From the NCBI RefSeq assembly GCF_028023555.1, contig NZ_JAQIOY010000003.1, positions 496,001-560,000 of the forward strand: a stretch of DNA of 64,000 nt, written 5' to 3'. The stretch is from Thalassococcus_A lentus (GTDB lineage: Bacteria > Pseudomonadota > Alphaproteobacteria > Rhodobacterales > Rhodobacteraceae). Positions 6,866-15,659 of this stretch are shown here, piece after piece. The translations under genes and the position numbers were made by a program. The stretch's first letter is position 1. Each line of letters begins with the position of its first letter. Below the pieces are notes generated by a model. That model was not told where the DNA came from. It did no database searches and saw nothing but the letters and a program-made list of their open reading frames with translations.

Positions 6866-9130
6866 ATGGCGAGTTCGAGCAAAATTCTTACAGTCTCCTA
6901 TGGCACCTTCTCCTGCACGGTGGAAGGGTTCGAGGATCCGCTGGAGACCATGAAGGACACCACACATTTTTTCCGCCGTGTGGTCAGCGAAGACCGATTC
7001 TTTGGGGCGGAACCGCCTCAGTACGATCCGGAAATGGCCAGCGCGCTGCTGGCCCAGCAGATCGAAACCGAATCTGCAGAAGGCAAAATCACGCTGCGCC
7101 CCGCGCTTGGTGGCGCTGCCGCTGCTGCCTCGGCCGGTGCCCTCAGCGCAGCCCTCGCCGCCGGTCCGTCCCGCGCGCCTGCCGCTGAAGACCTGCCAGA
7201 CGACGATACAATTGAGGCGGCCGCCATCGCCGCTGAACTGGTTGAGCAAGCAGATGATGCCGATCACGGCGAGACCGCTGCCTTTGACGACGCTGCCGTA
7301 GACGCAATTGAAACAGAAGACTTCGACCTTGGCTCTGTACTGGAAGCCGAGGATGAGCCCGTGGCCGAGGAAGCGCCTGCTCCGCTTTCCGCCACGCAGG
7401 AATCCATGGCTGAGAAGCTCAGCCGTATCCGCGCTGTCGTGTCCGACAATGCAGACGATCTGGACCCCGGTTCGGATGTTGCAGAAGACAGCGACCGCGA
7501 AGAGGAAGCCGAATTCGACGAAGGCGCGCTTTCGTCGATCCTCGGTGATCTCGAAAAGGATCAGGCCGAAGATGTGTTCGACACTGCCGAAGCTGAAGTT
7601 GCGGTCGAAGTGACAGAGGCCGAAGACACCAATATGTTCACAGATTCGGTTGCCGCCTTGATGGCTTCCGAAGATGAAGCGCTGGATGCCGAAGACGACT
7701 TGTCTGATCTCGACACCCTGTTCGACGACGAAGATGATTCCGAATTTGACGCTGGCGACGATCCGATGGTGTCCACAGCAACAGATACCTCGGAAGTCGA
7801 TGCATCGGCAGAAGATGAATGGGACGCATTCTCTGACGCGGACTGGCAGGATGACGAAGAACTGACATCCGATGCCGAGGCCGTCGCTGACCCGAAACCT
7901 GAACCCGAAGTTGTGCCAGCCACAGTAAAAGGCCCGGTGCGCGCCCGCGTCATCAAGGTCAAACGGGCCGAGTTCGAAAAAGCGGTTGCCGAAGGCCAGC
8001 TTGAAGAAGTCGAAGATGAAGCGCCCGCTGCAAGCCAGGCCAGTGAGACCTCGCTGACCAACGAAGATGAGGCAGAACTTGCCCGTGAACTCGAAGCGGT
8101 CAAGGCTGAACTGGCCGGGGATTTTGGCGGCTGGGATGATGAAGCCGAAGAAGGCGACGCCTTTGCTGCAGCGCCTGAGGTCGAAGCACCCAGTGCAGAA
8201 GCCGCGTCTTCCGATTGGGATGACGACTGGGACGAGGACGATGAAGAAGATGATGCAATGGCCGAAGCCAGCGCGCCTCTTCGCCTCGACAATCCGGTAA
8301 CGACAGACCGCGAATGGGACACTGATTTCGACGCACTGGATGCCAAGGCAGCCGCCGTCGAAGCGCTTCAGACCGACGCCGAAACGCTTGAGGATTCCGC
8401 ATTGGAAAGCGCGCGCAAAGCGGTCAAGATGGCCAGCCCGGCACGCGCCATGCTGACCGAGCAAAACGTCGAAGACAACGATACCTCGCGGATTCTCGAT
8501 CAGACCAACGAAGAACTGGACGAGCCAGAAGGCAACCGCCGCCGCAGCGCCATCGCACATCTGCGGGCCGCAGTCGCCGCGACCAAGGCTGACCGGCTGC
8601 TGGGACGCAAGCCCGACGCAGAACAACAGGCCGAGCCCTACCGCGAAGACCTTGCCAATGTCGTGCGGCCCCGCCGTCCGCAGGCAACCGGTGAACGCAG
8701 TGCCTCGGATGCGCGCCCTGCCCCTCTGAAACTGGTTGCCGAACAGCGTATCCCGGAACAGCCCGCAGAACCGGCCGCGCCTGTACGCCCACGCCGCGTC
8801 TCGCGCCGCATCGAGGCCGCTCCGGCCGCTGTTGAAGCGGCAGCGGCAAGTGGCGGTTTTTCGGACTACGCAGAAGGTGTTGGCGCCCGCGAGCTGCCAG
8901 AATTGCTGGAAGCGGCCGCTGCCTACATGTCCTTCGTGGAAGGCCGCGATCAATTCTCGCGCCCTCAGTTGATGACAATCCTGCGCCAGGCAGAAGGGGC
9001 AGAGAGCAGCCGCGAAGATCGCCTGCGCAGCTTTGGACAGTTGCTGCGCGAAGGTAAGATCGAAAAGACATCGGGCGGACGCTACACCGCATCCGACCGG
9101 ATCAGCTTCAAGCCGCGCAAAGCAGGCTGA
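6866..9130 (+). CDS. Large acidic uncharacterised protein
   Basis: A 754-residue protein in three visible parts. The N-terminal ~60 residues (KILTVSYGTFSCTVEGFEDP onward, then an HFFRRVV segment) look folded and conserved. Residues ~80-560 are a long low-complexity stretch very rich in Asp, Glu and Ala. The last ~80 residues (ELPELLEAAAAYMSF, FSRPQLM, LLREGKIEK) look like a compact helical or winged-helix-like domain. I recall similar proteins in other Rhodobacterales but no assigned function. There is no signal peptide or membrane segment. The start has a GAAAGTGAG ribosome-binding site, and a terminator follows the stop. Confidence 0.8.
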   Translation: MASSSKILTVSYGTFSCTVEGFEDPLETMKDTTHFFRRVVSEDRFFGAEPPQYDPEMASALLAQQIETESAEGKITLRPALGGAAAAASAGALSAALAAGPSRAPAAEDLPDDDTIEAAAIAAELVEQADDADHGETAAFDDAAVDAIETEDFDLGSVLEAEDEPVAEEAPAPLSATQESMAEKLSRIRAVVSDNADDLDPGSDVAEDSDREEEAEFDEGALSSILGDLEKDQAEDVFDTAEAEVAVEVTEAEDTNMFTDSVAALMASEDEALDAEDDLSDLDTLFDDEDDSEFDAGDDPMVSTATDTSEVDASAEDEWDAFSDADWQDDEELTSDAEAVADPKPEPEVVPATVKGPVRARVIKVKRAEFEKAVAEGQLEEVEDEAPAASQASETSLTNEDEAELARELEAVKAELAGDFGGWDDEAEEGDAFAAAPEVEAPSAEAASSDWDDDWDEDDEEDDAMAEASAPLRLDNPVTTDREWDTDFDALDAKAAAVEALQTDAETLEDSALESARKAVKMASPARAMLTEQNVEDNDTSRILDQTNEELDEPEGNRRRSAIAHLRAAVAATKADRLLGRKPDAEQQAEPYREDLANVVRPRRPQATGERSASDARPAPLKLVAEQRIPEQPAEPAAPVRPRRVSRRIEAAPAAVEAAAASGGFSDYAEGVGARELPELLEAAAAYMSFVEGRDQFSRPQLMTILRQAEGAESSREDRLRSFGQLLREGKIEKTSGGRYTASDRISFKPRKAG

Positions 9131-9152
9131 ACACCTCCAAGACTGACAGACG

Positions 9153-9179
9153 AAAGGCGGGCTTTTGGCCCGCCTTTTT
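9153..9179 (+). terminator. Intrinsic terminator after acidic-protein gene
   Basis: A stem of AAAGGCGGGC paired with GCCCGCCTTT around a TTTTG loop, followed by a T-run, starts about 22 bp after the stop codon. Confidence 0.85.
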
Positions 9180-9202
9180 CGTTGTGCCTTCAAACACTGC
9201 CC

Positions 9203-9263
9203 GATGGGACGGTGGGTGGGGCGATCTGCGCAGCGCGCAGGAGCGCCATCCAACGGTCCCGTC
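9203..9263. repeat. Structured hairpin repeat (copy A)
   Basis: A long imperfect hairpin has outer arms of about 20 bp (GATGGGACGG..., returning as ...CGGTCCCGTC) and a perfect inner stem CTGCGC-AGC-GCGCAG. It lies between convergent genes, its right arm touching the stop codon of the DUF2842 gene. A similar element occurs at 43253-43320, with the same GGTGGG(T/C)GGGGCGA core and a central AGC loop. Confidence 0.6.
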
Positions 9264-9489
9264 AGTCCTCGGGCGGCGCGTCCGGATCAGCCTGACCAAC
9301 CCCTTTGAAGACGAACTTGAACGGCAGAGCCCAAACGATGCCAAGAGCGACATAGACCAGAAATTCGAGCCAGATCGGTGGCCGGTCCAGCCAGTTCATC
9401 ACTGTCACCGCCGCCATGATATAAAGCGGCAGTCCAACCAGAAGGATCAAAAGCGACAGCCGCCGCCGGGTTTTGTAACGCAATGCCAT
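9262..9489 (-). CDS. DUF2842 family membrane protein
   Basis: A small protein of 75 residues with two hydrophobic helices (about 12-32 and 42-62) and an acidic, proline-containing C-terminus (DPDAPPED). Pattern and size match the alphaproteobacterial DUF2842 family, whose function is unknown. It begins nine bases after the purA stop and is probably cotranscribed with purA. Confidence 0.8.
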   Translation of the reverse strand: MALRYKTRRRLSLLILLVGLPLYIMAAVTVMNWLDRPPIWLEFLVYVALGIVWALPFKFVFKGVGQADPDAPPED

Positions 9490-9498
9490 GCCTGCCAG

Positions 9499-10794
9499 TT
9501 AGTCCGCGAAGGGGTCGGTGACAAGGATGGTGTCATCCCGTTCCGGCGAGGTGGACAGCAAAGCCACCGGGCAGCCAATCAACTCCTCGACACGGCGCAC
9601 GTATTTTACAGCATTTCCGGGCAACTCTGCCCAGCTGCGCGCACCTTCTGTGCTTTCGCTCCAGCCCGCCATCTCTTCGTAGATCGGCGTGCAACGAGCC
9701 TGCTCATCAGACGCGGTCGGCAGATAGTCCAGACGTTCGCCATCCAACTCATAGCCAACGCAGATTTTCAGCGTTTCAAAACCGTCCAGAACGTCCAGCT
9801 TGGTCAGCGAAATGCCATTCACACCGGATGTGGCGCAGGTCTGGCGGACCAGCGCGGCATCGAACCAGCCACAGCGGCGCTTGCGACCCGTGGTGGTGCC
9901 AAATTCATGTCCGCGCTCACCCAGACGCTGCCCATCGGCATCTTCCAACTCGGTCGGGAAAGGGCCTTCGCCGACGCGCGTAGTGTATGCTTTGACAATG
10001 CCCAGCACGTAGTCGACCGATCCCGGCCCCATTCCAACACCAGTCGCAGCCTGACCGGCAATGACGTTTGACGACGTGACAAAGGGATAGGTGCCAAAGT
10101 CGATGTCGAGCAGCGCGCCCTGCGCGCCTTCAAACAGGATGCGTTGCCCCTGCTTGCGGCGTTCGTTCAGAACTTTCCAAACCGGCGCGGCATAAGGCAG
10201 GATCTTGGGCGCGATCTCTCGCAGATTTGCCAGCAGTGCTTCGCGGTCAACCGGCTCGATTCCCAAACCTTTGCGCAGAGGATCGTGGTGCTGCAACGCG
10301 CGATCAACACGCGCAACCAAGGTCGCATCGTCCGCCAGATCTGCCACACGTACCGAACGCCGGCCAACTTTGTCCTCGTAGGCCGGGCCGATCCCGCGAC
10401 CGGTTGTTCCGATCTTGGTGCCCTTGCTGGCCGCTTCTTCGCGCGCGCGATCCAATTCGCCGTGGATCGGCAGGATCAGCGGTGTGTTTTCCGCAACCAT
10501 CAGCGTTTCCGGATTGATCTGAACGCCCTGCGCAGAAACCGTTTCGATCTCTTTCACAAGATGCCAGGGGTCCAGCACAACGCCGTTGCCGATCACCGAA
10601 AGCTTGCCGCTGCGCACAACACCTGACGGCAGCGCGTGCAGCTTGTAGACCTTGCCATCCACCACAAGCGTGTGGCCAGCATTGTGCCCGCCCTGGAAGC
10701 GGCAGATCACATCGGCGCGGCTGGACAGCCAGTCCACGATCTTGCCTTTGCCTTCATCGCCCCACTGAGCGCCCACGACGACCACATTTGCCAT
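9499..10794 (-). CDS. purA: Adenylosuccinate synthase
   Basis: Adenylosuccinate synthetase of 431 residues, which joins IMP and aspartate using GTP in the first committed step from IMP to AMP. The P-loop-like GDEGKGK motif lies at residues 12-18 and GGHNAGHT follows at ~35-42. Later blocks such as GTTGRGIGPAYEDK and the guanine-binding region near the C-terminus are intact. Length is normal. The DUF2842 gene follows closely. The upstream 150 bp is shared with a divergent small membrane-protein gene. Confidence 0.97.
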   Translation of the reverse strand: MANVVVVGAQWGDEGKGKIVDWLSSRADVICRFQGGHNAGHTLVVDGKVYKLHALPSGVVRSGKLSVIGNGVVLDPWHLVKEIETVSAQGVQINPETLMVAENTPLILPIHGELDRAREEAASKGTKIGTTGRGIGPAYEDKVGRRSVRVADLADDATLVARVDRALQHHDPLRKGLGIEPVDREALLANLREIAPKILPYAAPVWKVLNERRKQGQRILFEGAQGALLDIDFGTYPFVTSSNVIAGQAATGVGMGPGSVDYVLGIVKAYTTRVGEGPFPTELEDADGQRLGERGHEFGTTTGRKRRCGWFDAALVRQTCATSGVNGISLTKLDVLDGFETLKICVGYELDGERLDYLPTASDEQARCTPIYEEMAGWSESTEGARSWAELPGNAVKYVRRVEELIGCPVALLSTSPERDDTILVTDPFAD

Positions 10795-10944
10795 GCTGAT
10801 AGCCTTTGTCTGAAAGTAAACCCGCGCCCGTATAGCGATGCCTGCGCCTGCGCGAAACTGCTAAATGACCGCAGGGCGCGGGAACCATGCTGGACAGGGG
10901 CGAATTTTGCAGGCAGCAAGGACGAAAGACCGGAGACGCAAGAC

Positions 10945-11340
10945 ATGAGTTTTTTACTGCGCTGGCTGTTTGCCTTCATCCTTCTCGCCGCAACATACAA
11001 TCCGACTCGGTTCAATTTTGTTCGGTGGGCCACGGAGAATGCGGACACGCAATTGCCCCTGACCGTTCTGTTCGGTCTCGTTTTGCTGGTTGGTTACATC
11101 ATCTATTTGCGTGCCACCCTGCGTTCGATCGGCGTTTTTGGCATGGCGCTGGTGCTTGCTCTGGTCGGCGCGATTCTCTGGGTTGCTTTTGACTTTGGCT
11201 GGCTCGATCTGAGCAACCCCAGACTGACCACCTGGATCGGTATCTTTGCGCTTTCGATCGTTTTGGGGATCGGCCTCAGCTGGTCCATCGTGCGGCGCAA
11301 GCTGTCCGGACAGGTCGATATGGACGACGTCGAGGAATAG
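10945..11340 (+). CDS. Small four-helix membrane protein (DUF6524-like)
   Basis: A 131-residue protein with four hydrophobic segments and a charged tail (QVDMDDVEE). The opening FLLRWLFAFILLAATYNPT and the overall layout match, from memory, the DUF6524 family of Rhodobacterales; function unknown. I chose the ATG at 10945, which begins the conserved sequence and follows a GGAGACG ribosome-binding site; the open frame extends further upstream without conserved sequence. Divergent from purA. Confidence 0.75.
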   Translation: MSFLLRWLFAFILLAATYNPTRFNFVRWATENADTQLPLTVLFGLVLLVGYIIYLRATLRSIGVFGMALVLALVGAILWVAFDFGWLDLSNPRLTTWIGIFALSIVLGIGLSWSIVRRKLSGQVDMDDVEE

Positions 11341-11364
11341 CCGCAACCGTCTGGCCCGTCGCGT

Positions 11365-11685
11365 TTAGCCAGCGTCAATCCGAACCGGATCGCCATGGGG
11401 CGTGTTCAAATACGCGCGTTCCCACTGCGCCTTCAAACCCGCAAGCGCCTCAGCCTCGGCAAAGTTTTTGCGGGTGCAGATCCGTTCAAGCGCGTCGATC
11501 CACGCCAAAAAGTAGTCATCGCCACCGTCCAGCTCTTTGGTCAGCCCATGTTCTGCCAAGACAGCACCGAAGACCTCGGCCCAGTCCGGCCAGGCAAAAG
11601 CGCCTTTTTCGTTCAGATGAACGGCCAAGGCAAAGGCTTGCGCATGCCATGGTGCCTCAAAGACAGGCTGAGGGGCTTGGGTCAT
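11365..11685 (-). CDS. Nitrile hydratase accessory/activator protein
   Basis: A protein of 106 residues resembling the small nitrile hydratase activators that help load cobalt into the alpha subunit. Seen here: an N-terminal FEAPWHAQAFALAVHLNEKG block, a WPDWAEVFG block, and a YFLAWIDALERI helix, all typical of the NHase activator / beta N-terminal-like family. The ATG at 11685 overlaps the nthB stop by four bases (ATGA), so it is the third gene of a coupled nthA-nthB-activator operon. There is no membrane segment. Confidence 0.85.
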   Translation of the reverse strand: MTQAPQPVFEAPWHAQAFALAVHLNEKGAFAWPDWAEVFGAVLAEHGLTKELDGGDDYFLAWIDALERICTRKNFAEAEALAGLKAQWERAYLNTPHGDPVRIDAG

Positions 11686-12356
11686 GATGCGGGCTCCAGA
11701 TAGCTTTCCCACAAATCGCAGGTCACTTCGTCCCCGGCCCGCTCGGGCTGGCTCCACAGATCGGCAGCATCGAACACAACCGTGTAGAGCGGTTCAGGCT
11801 GTTCGCCAAACCCATGTGCATTGGCATCCGGCAAGACGTGACAGCCATGGCGCAAAATGACCGTACCAACGGCACCGGCCGCATAGCCGGGCAGCCGTGT
11901 GTGTCCGCCCGGAACCTGTGCATTTCCGGCAGGTTTGCGGGTTCGGACCCGCGCACCGGGCTGAAACCGTGGCTCCGGGCCTTCGCGCAGGCTGGGCCCA
12001 CCCGAGGCCAGAACACCGGCCACGCGGTCTGCTGGCAGTCGGCGGGCGGACAGTGGCGACGGCTCAGGTGGCCCGCCAGCCAATTCATCCCGGCTGACAA
12101 CACCATTCGCCACCAGCAGGTTGGCCAAACCGGCCATCCATTTTTCATAGTATGAAAACCGGGTGTAGTCCTTGGGGCTCAGTCTTTCGCGGGCATGCCG
12201 CGATGTATCGAGCGACCATTGACCCAGCGCACCGGCGGCAAGCGTGACGGCCAAAGCGCGAGCGTGCCAGTCCCTTTCAAACACTGGGCCATCTTCCGGG
12301 TCGGGTTTGACGCGACCATCGCCGTATCGTCCGCCCATATCATGCACACGGCTCAT
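11682..12356 (-). CDS. nthB: Nitrile hydratase subunit beta
   Basis: The beta subunit, 224 residues, of nitrile hydratase, which hydrates nitriles to amides as an alpha-beta dimer. The N-terminus HDMGGRYGDG.. is diagnostic, followed by the helical domain (FERDWHARALAV) and a C-terminal SH3-like domain with YTVVFDAADLW. It overlaps nthA by four bases upstream and the activator gene by four bases downstream. No amidase or nitrilase gene is visible nearby, so the amide product would be processed elsewhere. Confidence 0.93.
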   Translation of the reverse strand: MSRVHDMGGRYGDGRVKPDPEDGPVFERDWHARALAVTLAAGALGQWSLDTSRHARERLSPKDYTRFSYYEKWMAGLANLLVANGVVSRDELAGGPPEPSPLSARRLPADRVAGVLASGGPSLREGPEPRFQPGARVRTRKPAGNAQVPGGHTRLPGYAAGAVGTVILRHGCHVLPDANAHGFGEQPEPLYTVVFDAADLWSQPERAGDEVTCDLWESYLEPAS

Positions 12357-12970
12357 GGGGTATTCGCCAATCCGCAGCCAATCATACTATCGCGTGTGAC
12401 CAGATCAGCCAGCGCTGCTTCATCAAGGCCATCGGTTCCTTCAGGTCTTTGCGGAACAACCAGATAGCGAATCTCGGCTGTGCTGTCCCAGACGCGCACG
12501 GCCTGCCCATCCGGCAACTGCACCCCGAAGTCAGCCAGAACCGCCCGCGGCTCTCGCACGACGCGGGCGCGGTATGCATCGGATTTGTACCAGCCCGGCG
12601 GAATGCCCAAGAGCGGCCAAGGATAGCACGAACACAAGGTACACACGACGATGTTGTGTTGCTCAGCCGTGTTTTCGACGGCGACCAGATGTTCACCCTG
12701 CCGGCCATAAAAGCCCAGATCCGCACACACCGAAGTGGCGTCATCAAGCAACCGCTCTTTGAATGCCGGATCAGACCATGCCTTGGCCACAACCTGCGCA
12801 CCGTTTCTGGGCCCCACCTTGTGAGCGTAGGTTTCAATGATCTCATCCAGCGCGGCCGGATCAATCAACCCTTTGCGCGTCAGCAGGGTTTCCAGAGCCT
12901 TGACCCGCAGCGCCGGGTCTGGCGGCAGCAGGGCGTGATCATCGTCGTGGTCGTGGTGGTCATGTGGCAT
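12353..12970 (-). CDS. nthA: Nitrile hydratase subunit alpha, cobalt type
   Basis: The metal-binding subunit of nitrile hydratase, 205 residues. The active-site claw VCTLCSC lies at residues 109-115 (Cys110, Cys113, Cys115). Threonine in second position of the claw marks the cobalt rather than the iron type. The N-terminus is unusually rich in His and Asp (PHDHHDHDDDH), which could bind metal, though this is inference. I chose the ATG at 12970; a TTG two codons upstream is possible, and neither has a strong ribosome-binding site. First gene of nthA-nthB-activator, divergent from secG. Confidence 0.92.
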   Translation of the reverse strand: MPHDHHDHDDDHALLPPDPALRVKALETLLTRKGLIDPAALDEIIETYAHKVGPRNGAQVVAKAWSDPAFKERLLDDATSVCADLGFYGRQGEHLVAVENTAEQHNIVVCTLCSCYPWPLLGIPPGWYKSDAYRARVVREPRAVLADFGVQLPDGQAVRVWDSTAEIRYLVVPQRPEGTDGLDEAALADLVTRDSMIGCGLANTP

Positions 12971-13086
12971 GCACAAAGGATGACGCCTGCCCGCTCATCG
13001 CGCAAGTCCCGGGTTGCACGCAAAGCCCGGTTCGCCTACATGAGCACGATACGAAACACGCGGTTCAACACGACAGGCGCTGCTCC

Positions 13087-13452
13087 ATGGAAAATGTCCT
13101 ACTGATCGTCCTTCTGCTTCTGGCGCTTGCGCTGATTGGCGTAGTGCTGCTTCAGCGCTCCGAAGGCGGCGGCCTTGGCATGGGCGGCGGTGGTGGCGGC
13201 GCCATGAGCGAACGCTCGGCGGCCACAGCCATGACCAAGCTTACATGGATCTTTGGCATCGCCTTCATGGCGGTTTCCCTGTCGCTGACAATCATTTCCG
13301 CGCGCAACGCCGAGGGCACCTCCGTGATGGATCGCATCGGCGGTGCCGCTGCGCCTGCAGCCGCGCAGGGTGATGGCGAGATCGACACCGACGCGCTTCT
13401 GCCTCCGCCGACAGCGGAAGAAGACGCCCCCTTGGTTCCGCGCGCAGACTAA
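13087..13452 (+). CDS. secG: Preprotein translocase subunit SecG
   Basis: The small SecYEG component, 121 residues. It has an N-terminal hydrophobic helix (residues 2-20), then the diagnostic LLQRSEGGGLG.. glycine-rich loop, and a second helix at about 50-70. The C-terminal extension is Ala/Pro/acidic, as in other alphaproteobacteria. It acts in the inner membrane during protein export. A dyad at about 13489-13515 follows the gene but lacks a T-run. pyrG starts 198 bp later, a common alphaproteobacterial neighbour. Confidence 0.93.
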   Translation: MENVLLIVLLLLALALIGVVLLQRSEGGGLGMGGGGGGAMSERSAATAMTKLTWIFGIAFMAVSLSLTIISARNAEGTSVMDRIGGAAAPAAAQGDGEIDTDALLPPPTAEEDAPLVPRAD

Positions 13453-13650
13453 ACGCACCAACCCACACTACACTTAGACAATCGCCCGCCGGCCCCAACA
13501 GCATCTTGGGGGCCGACTGGACAAATCATTCCGAATCCACTACTGGTCAAATCCCGTGATGCTGTCGCCGAACTCAGGCGACGGGTGATCAGATTCGCAA
13601 GCTGACACAGCCGGAAACAACCGGCTGAAAACACGGGGACACTCAGCACT

Positions 13651-15294
13651 ATGGCACGCTTTATCTTTATCACCGGTGGTGTGGTCTCGAGTCTGGGCAA
13701 AGGTCTCGCCTCTGCCGCGTTGGGTGCCCTGTTGCAGGCCCGTGGGTTTTCGGTACGCCTGCGAAAACTGGATCCCTATCTGAACGTCGACCCCGGCACG
13801 ATGTCGCCCTTTGAACATGGCGAAGTCTTTGTGACCGATGATGGCGCCGAAACCGATCTCGATCTTGGCCACTACGAACGTTTTACCGGCGTGCCTGCAC
13901 GGATGACCGATTCCATTTCTTCTGGCCGCATCTACACCAACGTGCTCGAGAAAGAGCGCCGCGGCGATTACCTGGGCAAAACCATTCAGGTGATCCCGCA
14001 TGTCACCAATGAAATCAAAGACTTCATCTCGATCGGCGAGGATGAGGTCGACTTCATGCTTTGCGAAATCGGCGGCACTGTGGGCGACATCGAAGGCCTG
14101 CCCTTCTTTGAAGCGATCCGCCAATTCAGTCAGGACAAACCCCGTGGCCAATGCATTTTCATGCACCTGACACTGCTGCCTTGGATCAAGGCCTCGGGCG
14201 AGTTGAAAACCAAACCGACCCAGCATTCGGTCAAGGAATTGCGCTCGATCGGTCTGGCCCCTGATATCCTTGTCTGCCGGTCCGAAGGGCCGATTCCTGA
14301 AAAGGAACGTGAAAAGCTGGCGCTGTTCTGTAACGTGCGCCCCGATAGCGTGATCGCCGCGCAGGACCTCAGCACCATCTACGACGCCCCGCTGGCCTAT
14401 CACCGCGAAGGCATGGATCAGGCCGTGCTCGACGCCTTTGGCATCACACCGGCACCAAAACCGAACCTGTCCAAGTGGGAAGACGTCAGCGACCGCGTCC
14501 ACAACCCTGAGGGCGAAATCAACGTCGCCATTGTCGGCAAATACGTCCAGCTTGAGGATGCCTACAAATCCATCGCCGAGGCGCTGACACACGGCGGCAT
14601 GGCCAACCGGGTCAAGGTCAACGTCGACTGGGTCGATGCCGAAATCTTTGAACGCGAAGACGCCGCCCCTCACCTTGAAAAATTCAACGCCATCCTCGTG
14701 CCCGGCGGCTTTGGCGAACGCGGCACCGAAGGCAAGATCAAGGCCGCGCAATACGCGCGTGAGAACAACATCCCCTACCTTGGCATCTGCCTTGGCATGC
14801 AAATGGCCGTGATCGAGGCCGCCCGCAACGTCGCAGGCGTGACCAAGGCCGGATCCGAAGAGTTTGACCACGAAGCCGGCGGCAAACGCTTTGAGCCGGT
14901 GGTCTATCACCTCAAGGAATGGGTGCAGGGCAACCAGAAAGTGTCGCGCAAGGTAACCGATGCCAAAGGAGGCACCATGCGCTTGGGCGCTTACGACGCC
15001 GTGCTGACCGAAGGGTCCAAGGTGGCCGAGGTCTATGGAACCACAGCCATCGACGAACGCCACCGCCACCGCTACGAGGTGGACATCAAATACCGCGAAG
15101 CCCTTGAGAAAGCCGGCCTGCGTTTTTCCGGCATGTCGCCCGACGGATCCCTGCCTGAAATCGTGGAATGGCCCGACCACCCGTGGTTCATCGGCGTGCA
15201 ATTCCACCCAGAGCTGAAGTCAAAACCATTTGACCCGCACCCGTTGTTCAGAGACTTTGTACGGGCGGCGAAAGAGGTGTCGCGATTGGTATGA
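13651..15294 (+). CDS. pyrG: CTP synthase
   Basis: CTP synthetase of 547 residues, which aminates UTP to CTP using ATP and glutamine. The N-terminal amidoligase domain begins ARFIFITGGVVSSLGKG and contains the GTVGDIE block. The C-terminal class I amidotransferase domain has the nucleophile Cys380 in GICLGMQ and the His519/Glu521 pair in QFHPEL. Full-length, nothing unusual. A long open frame on the opposite strand is a shadow. Confidence 0.97.
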   Translation: MARFIFITGGVVSSLGKGLASAALGALLQARGFSVRLRKLDPYLNVDPGTMSPFEHGEVFVTDDGAETDLDLGHYERFTGVPARMTDSISSGRIYTNVLEKERRGDYLGKTIQVIPHVTNEIKDFISIGEDEVDFMLCEIGGTVGDIEGLPFFEAIRQFSQDKPRGQCIFMHLTLLPWIKASGELKTKPTQHSVKELRSIGLAPDILVCRSEGPIPEKEREKLALFCNVRPDSVIAAQDLSTIYDAPLAYHREGMDQAVLDAFGITPAPKPNLSKWEDVSDRVHNPEGEINVAIVGKYVQLEDAYKSIAEALTHGGMANRVKVNVDWVDAEIFEREDAAPHLEKFNAILVPGGFGERGTEGKIKAAQYARENNIPYLGICLGMQMAVIEAARNVAGVTKAGSEEFDHEAGGKRFEPVVYHLKEWVQGNQKVSRKVTDAKGGTMRLGAYDAVLTEGSKVAEVYGTTAIDERHRHRYEVDIKYREALEKAGLRFSGMSPDGSLPEIVEWPDHPWFIGVQFHPELKSKPFDPHPLFRDFVRAAKEVSRLV

Positions 15295-15338
15295 TTTTGG
15301 AACGCCTTAACTAGGTCTTCTATGGTCGGAAGAATTAC

Positions 15339-15659
15339 ATGAAACGCAATACGCTCACGACCACCAGAAGCAAAAATCGACGCAATCTTCAGATCGGTTT
15401 TTATTGCCTGAATTTGGTAATCGTATGTTTCGTGTTCGCGGCACTAGGGCATGCGGAAACTTTGATAGATGACGGGTATGGCGGGATATTTTTCTTTGTC
15501 TTCTATTTTTCAATGGCCGGGGCTTTCATATTTTTCTTTGTTTTGGGCCTTTTTCCTCGATACAAGCGATGGCTCACTTCAAATGATCTGATTTCTCCAA
15601 GCCAGAGGCGTTGGCTCGACTTTATTCCAGACATAATCGATGATGAACAAGGCCAGTAG
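15339..15659 (+). CDS. Hypothetical small membrane protein
   Basis: A predicted 106-residue protein with a basic N-terminus (TTRSKNRR), two hydrophobic segments (about 19-37 and 49-72, the second Phe-rich), and a soluble tail ending DIIDDEQGQ. It starts 44 bp after pyrG with a GGAAGA-like ribosome-binding site. The DNA is clearly more AT-rich than its neighbours (about 38% GC in 15481-15540), suggesting recent acquisition or weak constraint. I do not recognise the family. Confidence 0.6.
   Translation: MKRNTLTTTRSKNRRNLQIGFYCLNLVIVCFVFAALGHAETLIDDGYGGIFFFVFYFSMAGAFIFFFVLGLFPRYKRWLTSNDLISPSQRRWLDFIPDIIDDEQGQ

Noticed and set aside
6821..9253. An 810-codon open frame on the minus strand opposite the acidic-protein gene
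   Set aside because: Its translation is Cys/Phe/Gly-rich without any domain pattern. It is a by-product of GAA/GAC-rich codons on the plus strand, where start, ribosome-binding site and terminator are clear.
13540..15207. A 555-codon minus-strand frame opposite pyrG
   Set aside because: pyrG is certain by catalytic motifs; the antisense translation has no recognisable family.
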